In this document: in pieces, positions 7,267 to 15,097 of the stretch | How positions within the stretch are numbered: position 1 is the first letter of the stretch | Layout: the number at the start of each line of letters is the position of its first letter | Assembly (NCBI GenBank): GCA_047634635.1 | Contig: JBLIIE010000097.1 | Coordinates: forward strand, 1-20,370 | Length of the DNA stretch: 20,370 bases | DNA from: Granulosicoccus sp047634635 | GTDB taxonomy: Bacteria > Pseudomonadota > Gammaproteobacteria > Granulosicoccales > Granulosicoccaceae | Direction of reading: 5' to 3' | The notes under the pieces: model-generated | Seen by the model: the letters and a program-made list of their open reading frames with translations, nothing else | What the model was told of the DNA's origin: nothing | Database searches by the model: none | Position numbers and translations under genes: made by a program

Positions 7267-9215
7267 CAGGACGCCTTCCGAAATCCAGGGGATTCAGGCA
7301 AGGTTCGAAGTACAACGTCTGCGTCTATCGTGCCTTTACGACCATCTTCATACACAACAGTTGTGGACACAAACTGGGAATCCTTATCAGAATATAGCGC
7401 TTCGATAAGCGGTTCATACCGTTCATTGATAAATGCCCGACGAACCTTCTGAGTGCGCGTAAGCTCGCCATCGTCGGCATCCAACTCCTTGTGTAAAATC
7501 AAAAATCGTTTGATTGTGGCACCAGCAACCCGCGGCTCAGCGAGCAAATCTAGATTCACTTGCTCGATGTGTTTTTCTACCATGCCGTAAACCAGAGGAT
7601 GCCCAGCCAGTTCCTGGTATGAACCGTAAACGATATTATTTCTCTCGGCCCAATTGGATACTGCCGTCAAGTCAATATTGATGAAGGCTGAGACAAAGTC
7701 TCGCTGATCACCAAAGGCGACGACCTCCTTGATGGTGGAAAAGAACTTAAGCTTGTTTTCAATGTACTTGGGTGGAAACAAGCTTCCGTCGTTCAGCTTG
7801 CCTACATCTTTTGCACGATCAATGATGCGCAAATGACCTTTGTCATCAATGTATCCAGCATCACCTGTATGCACCCAACCTTCTGCATTCTTGGTAGATG
7901 CGGTCGCAGCTTCATTTTCGTAGTATCCGAGGAACACACCCGGCGAGCGATAGAGAACTTCACCACTATCATCAATTTTCAATTCTACCCCAGGAGAGGC
8001 AGTACCCACCGTATTGACATCGATTTGACCATCTGGCTGAGCGGTTATATACACGCTTGCCTCGGTCTGACCGTAGAGTTGTTTGAGATTAATGCCCAAT
8101 GAACGATAGAAGCGGAAAATATCCGGGCCGATAGCTTCGCCCGCCGTGTAGGCCACTCGCACCTTTGACATTCCTAGTCGATTCTTCAAAGGACCGTACA
8201 CACACATTTCGCCTATTGCATAGTGCAACCTTGCGACTGGACCAACACTTTCACCATTGAGCACTGCCTCGCCATGGCGCTTGGCAACATCAACAAAGTG
8301 AGCAAACATTGCACGCTTGGGTCGACTCGCATCCTCCATGGCAACTGTTATGTTGGTCAACAACGTTTCGAACACACGAGGAGGCGCAAAAAAATACGTC
8401 GGTGCAATTTCTCGTCTGTCTGATGTGATTGTATCAAGACTCTCAGGACAACAAACACAGTAGCCCGCCGTCAGGGATTGTGTGTAGCTGAATACATGGT
8501 CGCCTACCCAGGCCAATGGTAAGTAGGCAATCGTTTCCTCTTTATGATCAAGATTATCGAAAGCGTTAGCATTGATTGATGTGATGATAAGGTTGTTGTG
8601 CGACAACATGACGCCTTTGGGTTTCCCCGTGGTGCCCGAGGTATACAGCATGACGCAAAGCTCATCACTGACAAGTTTGTCGATTCCCATGCGCCATTCA
8701 ACATCTTGAGTACGGTCTCGCTCAATGGCCTTCTTACCACGTTTCTGAACATCACTGATTGCCAGAATAAAATCCGCATCATATTCACGCAGGCCACGTG
8801 GTTCGTCGTAAATGAGTTTCTCAAGCAGGGGCAGTTGCTCTTGCACAGACAACACCTTGTCGACTTGCTCTTGATCCTGACAAACGGCAAATTTGACACC
8901 AGCGTGTTCCAAGACATAAACCATTTCTTCAGCCACAGAATCTGAATACATCGGTATAGGAATTGCCCCGATGGATTGAATTGCCGCAAATGACCAGTAA
9001 AGCCTCGGTCGATTGGCTCCAATGATGGCTACCTTATCACCAGGCTTGAATCCCAGATCTTTCAAGCCAATAGCAAAGCTCTGTACCTCGCTACAGACTT
9101 CACTCCAATTCCATTCTTTCCAAATGCCAAGATCCTTATGGCGCATAGCCGCTCGGTTTGGAAACTGCTCGCTATTTCTGAGCAGATAATGCGGAAGACT
9201 TGGAAGTGTCTGCAT
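7266..9215 (-). CDS. Long-chain acyl-CoA synthetase family (AMP-forming) ligase
   Basis: A 649-residue AMP-forming ligase that should convert a carboxylic acid, ATP and CoA to acyl-CoA. All core motifs are intact: P-loop YTSGTTGKPKG (191-201), YGQTE (381-385), HTGD (449-452), IDRAKD hinge (465-470), and a candidate catalytic lysine at K590 in LTRTQKVRR. The size, the APPRVFETL segment (277-285) and the extended C-terminal domain match the long-chain/FadD15-like group of bacterial synthetases rather than short acetyl-CoA synthetases. It begins 5 nt after serS ends and overlaps livG by 4 nt. Being first in the transporter operon suggests that it traps the imported acid as a CoA ester, in the manner of vectorial acylation (inference). 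Chain length or aromatic preference cannot be read. Confidence 0.9.
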   Translation of the reverse strand: MQTLPSLPHYLLRNSEQFPNRAAMRHKDLGIWKEWNWSEVCSEVQSFAIGLKDLGFKPGDKVAIIGANRPRLYWSFAAIQSIGAIPIPMYSDSVAEEMVYVLEHAGVKFAVCQDQEQVDKVLSVQEQLPLLEKLIYDEPRGLREYDADFILAISDVQKRGKKAIERDRTQDVEWRMGIDKLVSDELCVMLYTSGTTGKPKGVMLSHNNLIITSINANAFDNLDHKEETIAYLPLAWVGDHVFSYTQSLTAGYCVCCPESLDTITSDRREIAPTYFFAPPRVFETLLTNITVAMEDASRPKRAMFAHFVDVAKRHGEAVLNGESVGPVARLHYAIGEMCVYGPLKNRLGMSKVRVAYTAGEAIGPDIFRFYRSLGINLKQLYGQTEASVYITAQPDGQIDVNTVGTASPGVELKIDDSGEVLYRSPGVFLGYYENEAATASTKNAEGWVHTGDAGYIDDKGHLRIIDRAKDVGKLNDGSLFPPKYIENKLKFFSTIKEVVAFGDQRDFVSAFINIDLTAVSNWAERNNIVYGSYQELAGHPLVYGMVEKHIEQVNLDLLAEPRVAGATIKRFLILHKELDADDGELTRTQKVRRAFINERYEPLIEALYSDKDSQFVSTTVVYEDGRKGTIDADVVLRTLPESPGFRKAS

Positions 9216-9220
9216 GGCTA

Positions 9221-10552
9221 TCAGGCGTTGGATGACTGCGGCAACAATACAGCACCAACATCTCCAATGTAAGGGCGCAGAGCTTCAGGTACTTCGATAC
9301 TTCCATCTTCGCGCTGGTAGTTCTCCATTATTGCTATGAGTGTTCTGCCTACAGCGAGCCCTGAGCCGTTTAGAGTATGCAAAAGCTCCGTCTTACGAGT
9401 CTGGGGGTCACGATAGCGCGCCTGCATGCGCCTCGCCTGAAAATCAGTGCAGTTACTGATCGATGAAATTTCACGATAAGCGTTCTGCGCTGGCAGCCAG
9501 ACCTCTAAGTCGTACGTTTTTGCAGCAGCAAAACCAATATCACCGCCACAGAGTGAAACCACTCGATAAGGAAGTTTCAGTTTTTGCAGTATGGCTTCCG
9601 CGTGACCCACCATTTGATCGAGTGCCGCGAAAGATTCGTCAGGATGGACAATCTGTACCATCTCCACTTTTTCGAACTGATGCTGTCGAATTAAGCCACG
9701 TGTGTCACGTCCATAGGAGCCAGCTTCAGAGCGGAAACACGGGCTATGACAAGTATATCGGATAGGCAAATTTACTGTTTCGAGAATGGAATCTCGCACT
9801 GTGTTGGTCACCGGTACTTCTGATGTGGGTATAAGGTAGTAGTCAGTTCCATCAGCGCCTGCCTCGGCTTCTGTAGTCGCATCCCCCCAGACTAATCGAA
9901 ACAAATCTTCTTCGAATTTTGGCAACTGGCCGGTACCACGTAGCGAATCCGAATTAACGATATAAGGCACGTTGATCTCGGTGTAACCATGCTCCCGGGT
10001 ATGAGTATCAAGCATCAATTGAATCAGAGCGCGATGCAGTGTTGCTAACTCGCCACGCAACACTGAAAAGCGTGATCCAGTAAGTTTGGTAGCCGTTTCA
10101 AAATCCAGTGCATCACTACGCGCTCCGATATCGATGTGGTCCAGTGGTTTGAAAGAGAATTGTCGAGGTTCACCTACCTTGCGCAGCTCCTGATTGTCAC
10201 TTTCGTCTTTACCTGGCGGTACACTGCTATCAACAATATTAGGCAGTGTGAGCAGGATATCGTCCAGAGATGATTGAACAACTGCCAGTTCTTTCTTGGC
10301 TGCTTCCAGCTCATCACCCATGCGCGAGGTTTCCGCCAGCAAAGGCGCTATATCTTCACCTCGAGACTTGGCCTGCCCAATTGATTTAGCTCGCGTATTG
10401 CGCTCAGCTTGTAACTCTTCGCTTCGTTGCTGAAGCTCTTTGCGTTTGGCATCCAGAGTACTAATGGACGCCTGATCAAGAGTGATATTACGAATACTAA
10501 GCCGCTCAGCAATGTGCGGAAGATCGTTTCTAATTAGTTTTGGATCGAGCAT
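9221..10552 (-). CDS. serS: Seryl-tRNA synthetase
   Basis: Class II aminoacyl-tRNA synthetase charging tRNA-Ser (and tRNA-Sec where present) in the cytoplasm. At 443 residues it is a little over the usual 425-430. The N-terminal long coiled-coil arm (about 30-105), rich in Glu/Lys/Arg, contacts the tRNA. The TxE-like serine loop is PTSEVPVTN (242-250), motif 2 is CFRSEAGSYGRDTRG (272-286) with HQFEKVE, and motif 3 is NGSGLAVGRTLIAIMENYQ (395-413). All catalytic features are intact. The start MLDPKLIRNDL is the canonical SerRS N terminus. The upstream region has an extended -10 promoter. A downstream ligase gene begins after only 5 nt, so some read-through into the transporter cluster is likely. 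Confidence 0.98.
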   Translation of the reverse strand: MLDPKLIRNDLPHIAERLSIRNITLDQASISTLDAKRKELQQRSEELQAERNTRAKSIGQAKSRGEDIAPLLAETSRMGDELEAAKKELAVVQSSLDDILLTLPNIVDSSVPPGKDESDNQELRKVGEPRQFSFKPLDHIDIGARSDALDFETATKLTGSRFSVLRGELATLHRALIQLMLDTHTREHGYTEINVPYIVNSDSLRGTGQLPKFEEDLFRLVWGDATTEAEAGADGTDYYLIPTSEVPVTNTVRDSILETVNLPIRYTCHSPCFRSEAGSYGRDTRGLIRQHQFEKVEMVQIVHPDESFAALDQMVGHAEAILQKLKLPYRVVSLCGGDIGFAAAKTYDLEVWLPAQNAYREISSISNCTDFQARRMQARYRDPQTRKTELLHTLNGSGLAVGRTLIAIMENYQREDGSIEVPEALRPYIGDVGAVLLPQSSNA

Positions 10553-10624
10553 GCGTCAGGTTGGTCTCGAAATTTATGATGAAAGCCACAGCGCACAAGC
10601 CACGGCGCAGTGTAATGTTTTTAG

Positions 10625-10654
10625 AGTATATCAGCGCGTTTGCACTGTTTTCAG
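10625..10654 (-). promoter_or_regulatory. Candidate serS promoter with extended -10
   Basis: On the minus strand the sequence TGATATACT gives a TATACT -10 box (plus-strand 10625-10630) preceded by the TGn extension. The -35 region (around plus-strand 10648-10654, reading CTGAAAA) is poor, which suits an extended -10 promoter. It lies about 75 nt upstream of the serS ATG. Predicted by eye only. Confidence 0.45.
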
Positions 10655-10667
10655 CTCAGTGTGCAGA

Positions 10668-11057
10668 TCACACACCGACATACCATCGGGCAAGATAGGC
10701 TCCAGCGGTGACAGCTACTAAGGATCCAAAAATGTTAAGGCCCACATTACCTGCAGCTAAAAGAAAGTTTCCGCCCTCTGCCAGCCTCAGCGTTTCAACG
10801 GAAAACGCCGAAAAGGTGGTGAAACCGCCCAGAAACCCAACCACCAACAGTAAGTGTAGAGCCCCCCCTGTTATCGCTTTACTCATAAACAATGTTGCCA
10901 GAAACCCCGCAATCAGAGCACCAACAACATTGGTAATCAGCGTCGCATAGGGCACAGAGAAATGCTGTGTGGATAGCATTAAGCTGAGCGAGTATCGGCT
11001 ACAAGCCCCCAAAGCTCCGCCAAAGCCTACATAAGCAAAATTAACTGCCAGATTCAT
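10668..11057 (-). CDS. crcB: Fluoride ion channel CrcB (Fluc)
   Basis: A small four-helix membrane protein of 129 residues that exports toxic fluoride as a dimer. Visible are GFGGALGACSRY (11-22), the conserved Asn43 in TLITNVVGALIAGF (39-52), and the Phe-box motif GGFTTFSAFSVE (77-88), the strongest family marker. I place the start at MNLAVNFAY (ATG at 11057) rather than at the longest possible start at 11213. That gives the normal family length and removes an unlikely 52-residue extension that would overlap the divergent DUF4124 gene. No fluoride riboswitch consensus is recognisable upstream. It lies between the serS promoter and the short divergent region shared with the DUF4124 gene. Confidence 0.93.
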   Translation of the reverse strand: MNLAVNFAYVGFGGALGACSRYSLSLMLSTQHFSVPYATLITNVVGALIAGFLATLFMSKAITGGALHLLLVVGFLGGFTTFSAFSVETLRLAEGGNFLLAAGNVGLNIFGSLVAVTAGAYLARWYVGV

Positions 11058-11110
11058 GGGCACCGACCTTGCATCTTCTGATTGCAAGACTTTAGCGCAT
11101 ATTCGCCAAC

Positions 11111-11695
11111 ATGATGATCCGTACATTCCGCCTTGCGCTGCTTCTCGCTTGCTGCAGCAGTGCTCTAGCCCAGCCCTTGTATAAGTGGACAGAGTCAGAT
11201 GGGTCCATAACATTTTCTCCCGAAAAACCTCAAAAAGGCATTGATTTTCAGGTGATCAACGCAGCGGAGGGTGTGACCGCAAGCAGGATAGCCGTGCGCG
11301 ATCCCACAATAGTCAACGCAATGACATCCGATCAGACATTTTCTGCTCTGCAAACAAGCTACAGCTCCTCTGGTCTCACTCAACCGGTGGCATCGTCGTA
11401 TTCATCTGAAAAGCGATTGAACACAAATCCATCCAGTATCGATAGGGCAGGTTCGAGTGCCGGGCAACAGGCTTCTATGACGTCCATGGTAAAGCAGCAT
11501 TCTGGACAGACAATTCAATACTCAGCAGCTGCGACAGCAGCTGCTCAAAAACAAAATCGGTGTGAAGACCTGCGCAAACGAGTAGTTTCTCTGGAACGCA
11601 GATTAAAATCCACTCTGACCGCTGCTGATATGGACAACACCGTTGTGCACATGTCCCAATATCAACGAAGCTACGATCAATATTGCGTGCAATAA
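11111..11695 (+). CDS. DUF4124 domain-containing exported protein
   Basis: A 194-residue secreted protein. The N terminus is a signal peptide (MMIRTFRLALLLACCSSALA, cleavage after residue 20), followed at once by LYKWTESDGSITFSPEKP (23-40), the DUF4124 signature (YKW.D.dG...ysd.pP). The middle is Ser/Thr/Gln-rich and low in complexity (about 85-150). The C-terminal part has a short charged helix, CEDLRKRVVSLERRLKST, with Cys residues at both ends of the final 45 residues that may form a disulfide. It is periplasmic or envelope-located by inference; the biochemical role of DUF4124 proteins is not established. It diverges from crcB across 53 nt. Its last 19 nt overlap the 3' end of the convergent yqiB gene. 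Tandem ATGs make the exact start uncertain by one codon. Confidence 0.82.
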   Translation: MMIRTFRLALLLACCSSALAQPLYKWTESDGSITFSPEKPQKGIDFQVINAAEGVTASRIAVRDPTIVNAMTSDQTFSALQTSYSSSGLTQPVASSYSSEKRLNTNPSSIDRAGSSAGQQASMTSMVKQHSGQTIQYSAAATAAAQKQNRCEDLRKRVVSLERRLKSTLTAADMDNTVVHMSQYQRSYDQYCVQ

Positions 11696-12165
11696 ACTGC
11701 GTCAGAACGGGTTAGATTTGATGGTGCATAAGAGAACTGATGCCCCTGTCGAAGGCAATAGTTCAGCCATTTATTAAGGAAACGGTTAAGACGGCGCCCT
11801 TCATCCAGGTCACGGGTCCGTCTTACCTCCACCCTGCCCTCCGGCATCAGGCCACTCATGACTTCACAGGTTCGGGCATCGTGATACAGGCGAATCGCCA
11901 GATCTGGCTCTCGATCGTTTCGTCCTTTAGTCGAGGTATCAAAAAATCGATAGGTTAGATTGAATGTCGACGTATAGCGACTATGGCTGAGTACTGTTAA
12001 TTCCAGCGGCAAGGACGTTTCCACCTGTGAGACGTAGGCTCCAGGCTCCAGAACTTTAAGTTCTGGTGACAATAATCGCATCAACAGGTAGTTTTTCTCG
12101 TACAGCTCCATCAACGCAGTGAAACGTTCGGTGGTTTTCGGTCTGTTCAATAATGAGTTGTACAT
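11677..12165 (-). CDS. yqiB: DUF1249 family protein (YqiB-like)
   Basis: A soluble protein of 162 residues from the preferred start MYNSLLNRP (ATG at 12165). The longer frame from 12201 adds only 12 unlikely residues. Family features are an N-terminal helix with ERFTALMELYEKNYLLMRLL, then the conserved YVSQVETSLPLELTVLSHSRYTS region, then EPDLAIRLYHDARTCEVMS and a C-terminal LNRFLNKWLNYCLRQGH block, all typical of gammaproteobacterial YqiB. The function of DUF1249 is not known; I add none. The gene stands alone: divergent from infA and convergent with the DUF4124 gene, overlapping that gene's end by 19 nt. Confidence 0.87.
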   Translation of the reverse strand: MYNSLLNRPKTTERFTALMELYEKNYLLMRLLSPELKVLEPGAYVSQVETSLPLELTVLSHSRYTSTFNLTYRFFDTSTKGRNDREPDLAIRLYHDARTCEVMSGLMPEGRVEVRRTRDLDEGRRLNRFLNKWLNYCLRQGHQFSYAPSNLTRSDAVYCTQY

Positions 12166-12241
12166 TTTGACTATTATGGTTGGCGAAACTGCGCAGTACA
12201 AACGAATAATTGCGCGTCAGATGACGTTGTTGAGAGGAAAA

Positions 12242-12270
12242 ATTAGACGGTATTCGCAAAACACTTGTAA
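12242..12270 (-). promoter_or_regulatory. Candidate yqiB promoter
   Basis: On the minus strand, TTACAA (plus 12265-12270) is separated by 17 nt from TCTAAT (plus 12242-12247), a good -10 and a weak -35. It is about 77 nt upstream of the yqiB start. The -35 hexamer is the same one proposed for the opposite infA promoter. Prediction by eye. Confidence 0.4.
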
Positions 12271-12295
12271 TACCTACTGTTTATCGCCCTATAAT
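12265..12295 (+). promoter_or_regulatory. Candidate infA promoter
   Basis: A perfect TATAAT at 12290-12295 with TTGTAA at 12265-12270 as the nearest -35 match; the 19-nt spacing is long. Transcription would start near 12302 and give a leader of about 110 nt before the infA ATG. Confidence 0.55.
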
Positions 12296-12365
12296 CGCGC
12301 TCCATACCCACCCTGTCGCAGTCTAAAGTTCACCCTTGCCTCCGATGGCTGGCATAATGGTGGAC

Positions 12366-12385
12366 ATGGGGCGGATCACGCCCAT
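12366..12385 (+). promoter_or_regulatory. Hairpin in the infA leader
   Basis: ATGGGGCG (12366-12373) pairs with CGCCCAT (12379-12385) across a GATCA loop, giving 7 bp with one bulged G, 26 nt before the infA start codon. It could affect ribosome access or message stability; the pairing is seen, the role is inferred. Confidence 0.35.
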
Positions 12386-12411
12386 ACCGATATAGGCTTA
12401 CAAGAGATTTA

Positions 12412-12630
12412 ATGGCTAAAGAAGAACCCATCGAGATGGAGGGTGTAGTCGTAGACACACTCCCCAACACCATGTTCCGAGTAGAACTCGAAAATGGACA
12501 TGTTGTTACTGCTCACATATCCGGCAAGATGAGAAAACATTACATTCGCATCCTGACTGGCGACAAGGTCACCGTTCAGATGACCCCATACGATCTGAGT
12601 AAAGGACGAATCACGTACCGTAGTCGCTAA
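12412..12630 (+). CDS. infA: Translation initiation factor IF-1
   Basis: A 72-residue S1-fold (OB-fold) protein that binds the A site of the 30S subunit and works with IF-2 and IF-3 during initiation. The sequence is almost canonical throughout: MAKEEPIEMEGVVVDTLPNT at the start, then MFRVELENGHVVTAHISGKM, then RKHYIRILTGDKVTVQMTPY and DLSKGRITYRSR at the end. The length of 72 is exact for the family. The start is fixed by homology; upstream AAGAG lies 5 nt before the ATG. It is transcribed alone from its own predicted promoter and ends at a strong terminator shared with the convergent clpA. Proximity to clpA/clpS is a common gammaproteobacterial arrangement. Confidence 0.99.
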   Translation: MAKEEPIEMEGVVVDTLPNTMFRVELENGHVVTAHISGKMRKHYIRILTGDKVTVQMTPYDLSKGRITYRSR

Positions 12631-12641
12631 CGACATACGTA

Positions 12642-12677
12642 AAAAGCCACCCGGCCCTGGCGGGCCGAGTGGCTTTT
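12642..12677 (+). terminator. Bidirectional terminator between infA and clpA
   Basis: AAAAGCCACCCGGCCC (12642-12657) pairs with GGGCCGAGTGGCTTTT (12662-12677), a 16-position stem with one C-A mismatch and a TGGC loop. The A-run on one side and T-run on the other provide a U-tract in both directions, ending infA (12 nt after its stop) and clpA (30 nt after its stop). Confidence 0.93.
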
Positions 12678-12706
12678 CAGTTGATACTTTCCAGGATCAA
12701 ACGTGT

Positions 12707-14983
12707 TTAGACGATAGCCTCCTTGTTTTCCTTGCTTTCGAATTCAAAGGCTAAATCGCCTTTTTCGTTCAGGATAACGTTGACCCGTCCGCCACGATTC
12801 AATTTGCCAAACAGGATCTCATCTGCGAGATGCTTCTTGACTTTCTCACTTATGAGACGCGACATTGGACGTGCGCCCATTATCGCGTCAAATCCATGCT
12901 CGGCCAGCCAGGCTTTGGCTTCATCATTGAAGTCTATAGACACATTTTTCTCTTCTAACTGCGCCTCAAGCTCGATAATGAACTTGTCGACAACATTGAG
13001 AATAATGCTTTTGTCTAGCGGCTTGAATTGGATAATTGCATCAAGACGGTTGCGAAACTCAGGGGTAAACAATTTATTGACTGCTTCGTTTCCATCAGTA
13101 CTGTGATCCTGCTGGGTAAAACCCATGGTTGTGCGAGAGATTGATTCTGCACCCGCATTCGTTGTCATAACCAGAATAATATTTCTGAAATCTGCTTTAC
13201 GCCCGTTGTTATCTGTCAACGTACCGTGATCCATGACCTGCAGTAGCAGGTTGAAAACGTCTGGATGTGCTTTTTCAACTTCGTCCAGCAATATCACTGC
13301 ATGGGGATTTTGAATGACCGCTTCGGTTAACAACCCTCCCTGATCAAACCCGACATAGCCCGGCGGTGCACCAATTAAACGAGATACGGTGTGTCGTTCG
13401 AGGTATTCGGACATATCAAATCGGATGAGCTCGATTCCCATAATTTTGGCAAGCTGCTTCGTTACTTCCGTTTTACCAACTCCAGTAGGGCCAGCAAACA
13501 TGAAACTACCTATCGGCTTGTCCTGAGGCCCCAGCCCTGAGCGAGACATCTTGATGGCAGTTCCCAACGCCTCAATGGCCTCGTCTTGGCCAAATACCAG
13601 CATGCGAAGGTCTCTGGAGAGAGTTTTAAGCTTGTCCATATCAGTAGACGACACGCTCTTTTCCGGAATTCGGGCAATTTTTGCAACAATAGCCTCTATG
13701 TCCTTGACCGTAATTTGTTTCTTGCCTTTGGTCGCAGTGCCTTTGACACGATGATTGGCTCCAGCCTCATCAATAACGTCGATAGCTTTATCGGGTAAAA
13801 AACGATCGTTGATATAGCGGCCAGATAATTCGGCAGCAGTCTTGAGCGCATTGTTGGAATACTTAACTTCGTGAAATTCTTCGTAGCGAGATTTCAGCCC
13901 TTTGAGAATCTCAAATGTCTGGTCAACGGTAGGCTCAGCCACGTCAATTTTTTGAAAGCGCCGAGACAGGGCTCGATCTTTATCAAAAATCCCGCGATAC
14001 TCTTGAAAGGTTGTCGAACCAATGCATTTGAGTTCACCAGAGGCCAACATCGGCTTAATCAGATTAGATGCATCCATTACGCCGCCAGAGGCTGCGCCAG
14101 CACCTACTATGGTGTGAATCTCATCAATGAAGAGAATCGCATCTTCCTCTTTTTTAAGCTGATTCAGAATACCTTTAAGACGTTTCTCGAAATCACCACG
14201 ATATTTGGTTCCAGCAACGAGCGCACCGAGATCTAGAGAGTAAATGACAGCGTCGGCCAGGACAGAGGGGACTTCGCCGTCTACGATTCTCTTGGCGAGT
14301 CCTTCAGCAATAGCCGTCTTGCCAACGCCAGCCTCGCCTACCAACAGAGGGTTGTTCTTTCGTCTGCGGCAAAGAATCTGAGAAGCACGCTCTACTTCGT
14401 GATCACGTCCGATCAACGGGTCTATTTTCCCAGCCAGAGCTTTGACGTTCAGATTAGTCGCATACTTATCCAGCGGCTTGGCATCACTTTCAGCATCTTC
14501 CGCACCGTACTCACCCGCACTATCTTCCGACTCTTCAGCCTCTTCGTCAGAGTTTTTGGCTATGCCGTGGGAGATATAGTTGACTACATCGAGACGCGTA
14601 ATATTTTGCTTGTTCAGCAGATACACAGTTTGCGAATCCTGCTCTCCGAATATGGCAACCAATACGTTGGCACCGGTAACTTCTTTTTTCCCAGAGCTTT
14701 GGACATGGAAAACCGCTCGTTGCAAAACCCGCTGGAAGCCCAGTGTCGGCTGAGTTTCGCGGCTATCGTTCTCGTCTAACAACGGCGTATTTTCCTCAAC
14801 GAAGCTGTCTAGCTCATCACGCAAGGTTTCGAGATCTCCACCGCAGGCGCGCAGAACCTGTGCTGCAGTAGGATTATCGATGAGAGCAAGTAGTAAATGC
14901 TCAACCGTCATGAATTCGAAACGTCGTGCACGCGCTTCTTTAAACGCGTTGTTGAGAGTGAATTCCAGCTCTTTGCTAAGCAT
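12707..14983 (-). CDS. clpA: ATP-dependent Clp protease ATP-binding subunit ClpA
   Basis: AAA+ unfoldase that feeds substrates to ClpP; with ClpS it degrades N-degron proteins. It has 758 residues, the exact usual size. It carries the N-terminal Clp_N repeat domain (1-140), an acidic linker (145-168, rich in E/D), D1 with Walker A GEAGVGKT (216-223) and Walker B AILFIDEIH (282-290), and D2 with Walker A GPTGVGKT (498-505) and Walker B VILLDEVE (563-570). There is no long coiled-coil middle domain, which separates it from ClpB. The ClpP-docking loop reads MGFTQQD (620-626), with Met in place of the usual first Ile of IGL/IGF. The gene follows clpS after 114 nt. The ribosome-binding site is weak (GAGCGG). 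Confidence 0.98.
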   Translation of the reverse strand: MLSKELEFTLNNAFKEARARRFEFMTVEHLLLALIDNPTAAQVLRACGGDLETLRDELDSFVEENTPLLDENDSRETQPTLGFQRVLQRAVFHVQSSGKKEVTGANVLVAIFGEQDSQTVYLLNKQNITRLDVVNYISHGIAKNSDEEAEESEDSAGEYGAEDAESDAKPLDKYATNLNVKALAGKIDPLIGRDHEVERASQILCRRRKNNPLLVGEAGVGKTAIAEGLAKRIVDGEVPSVLADAVIYSLDLGALVAGTKYRGDFEKRLKGILNQLKKEEDAILFIDEIHTIVGAGAASGGVMDASNLIKPMLASGELKCIGSTTFQEYRGIFDKDRALSRRFQKIDVAEPTVDQTFEILKGLKSRYEEFHEVKYSNNALKTAAELSGRYINDRFLPDKAIDVIDEAGANHRVKGTATKGKKQITVKDIEAIVAKIARIPEKSVSSTDMDKLKTLSRDLRMLVFGQDEAIEALGTAIKMSRSGLGPQDKPIGSFMFAGPTGVGKTEVTKQLAKIMGIELIRFDMSEYLERHTVSRLIGAPPGYVGFDQGGLLTEAVIQNPHAVILLDEVEKAHPDVFNLLLQVMDHGTLTDNNGRKADFRNIILVMTTNAGAESISRTTMGFTQQDHSTDGNEAVNKLFTPEFRNRLDAIIQFKPLDKSIILNVVDKFIIELEAQLEEKNVSIDFNDEAKAWLAEHGFDAIMGARPMSRLISEKVKKHLADEILFGKLNRGGRVNVILNEKGDLAFEFESKENKEAIV

Positions 14984-15054
14984 TATTTAATCGTCCGCTC
15001 ATGAAACTTCGTGTTGCGTCAGGAAGATAGTCTCCCTTTCCGCTTTACCAACTC

Positions 15055-15075
15055 CGGATAAGCTAGGCTAATCCG
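15055..15075 (-). promoter_or_regulatory. Small hairpin in the clpS-clpA spacer
   Basis: CGGAT (15055-15059) and AGC (15061-15063) pair with GCT (15067-15069) and ATCCG (15071-15075), separated by one A-A mismatch and a 3-nt loop. It lies in the 114-nt spacer between clpS and clpA on the transcribed strand. No T-run follows. It may moderate read-through or protect the clpS message; tentative. Confidence 0.3.
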
Positions 15076-15097
15076 AAGCGTTACATAAATACTTTTC

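Noticed and set aside
8504..9022. Minus-strand frame of 172 codons within the acyl-CoA synthetase gene
   Set aside because: Alternative frame of a gene with all catalytic motifs intact; no family resemblance.
11058..11110. Possible fluoride riboswitch before crcB
   Set aside because: The 53-nt spacer and adjoining sequence lack the conserved crcB-motif blocks and are too short.
11058..11213. Longer crcB start adding 52 residues
   Set aside because: The extension is rich in Cys and Arg, unlike a membrane-protein start, and is the antisense of the DUF4124 signal peptide; MNLAVNFAY gives the normal length.
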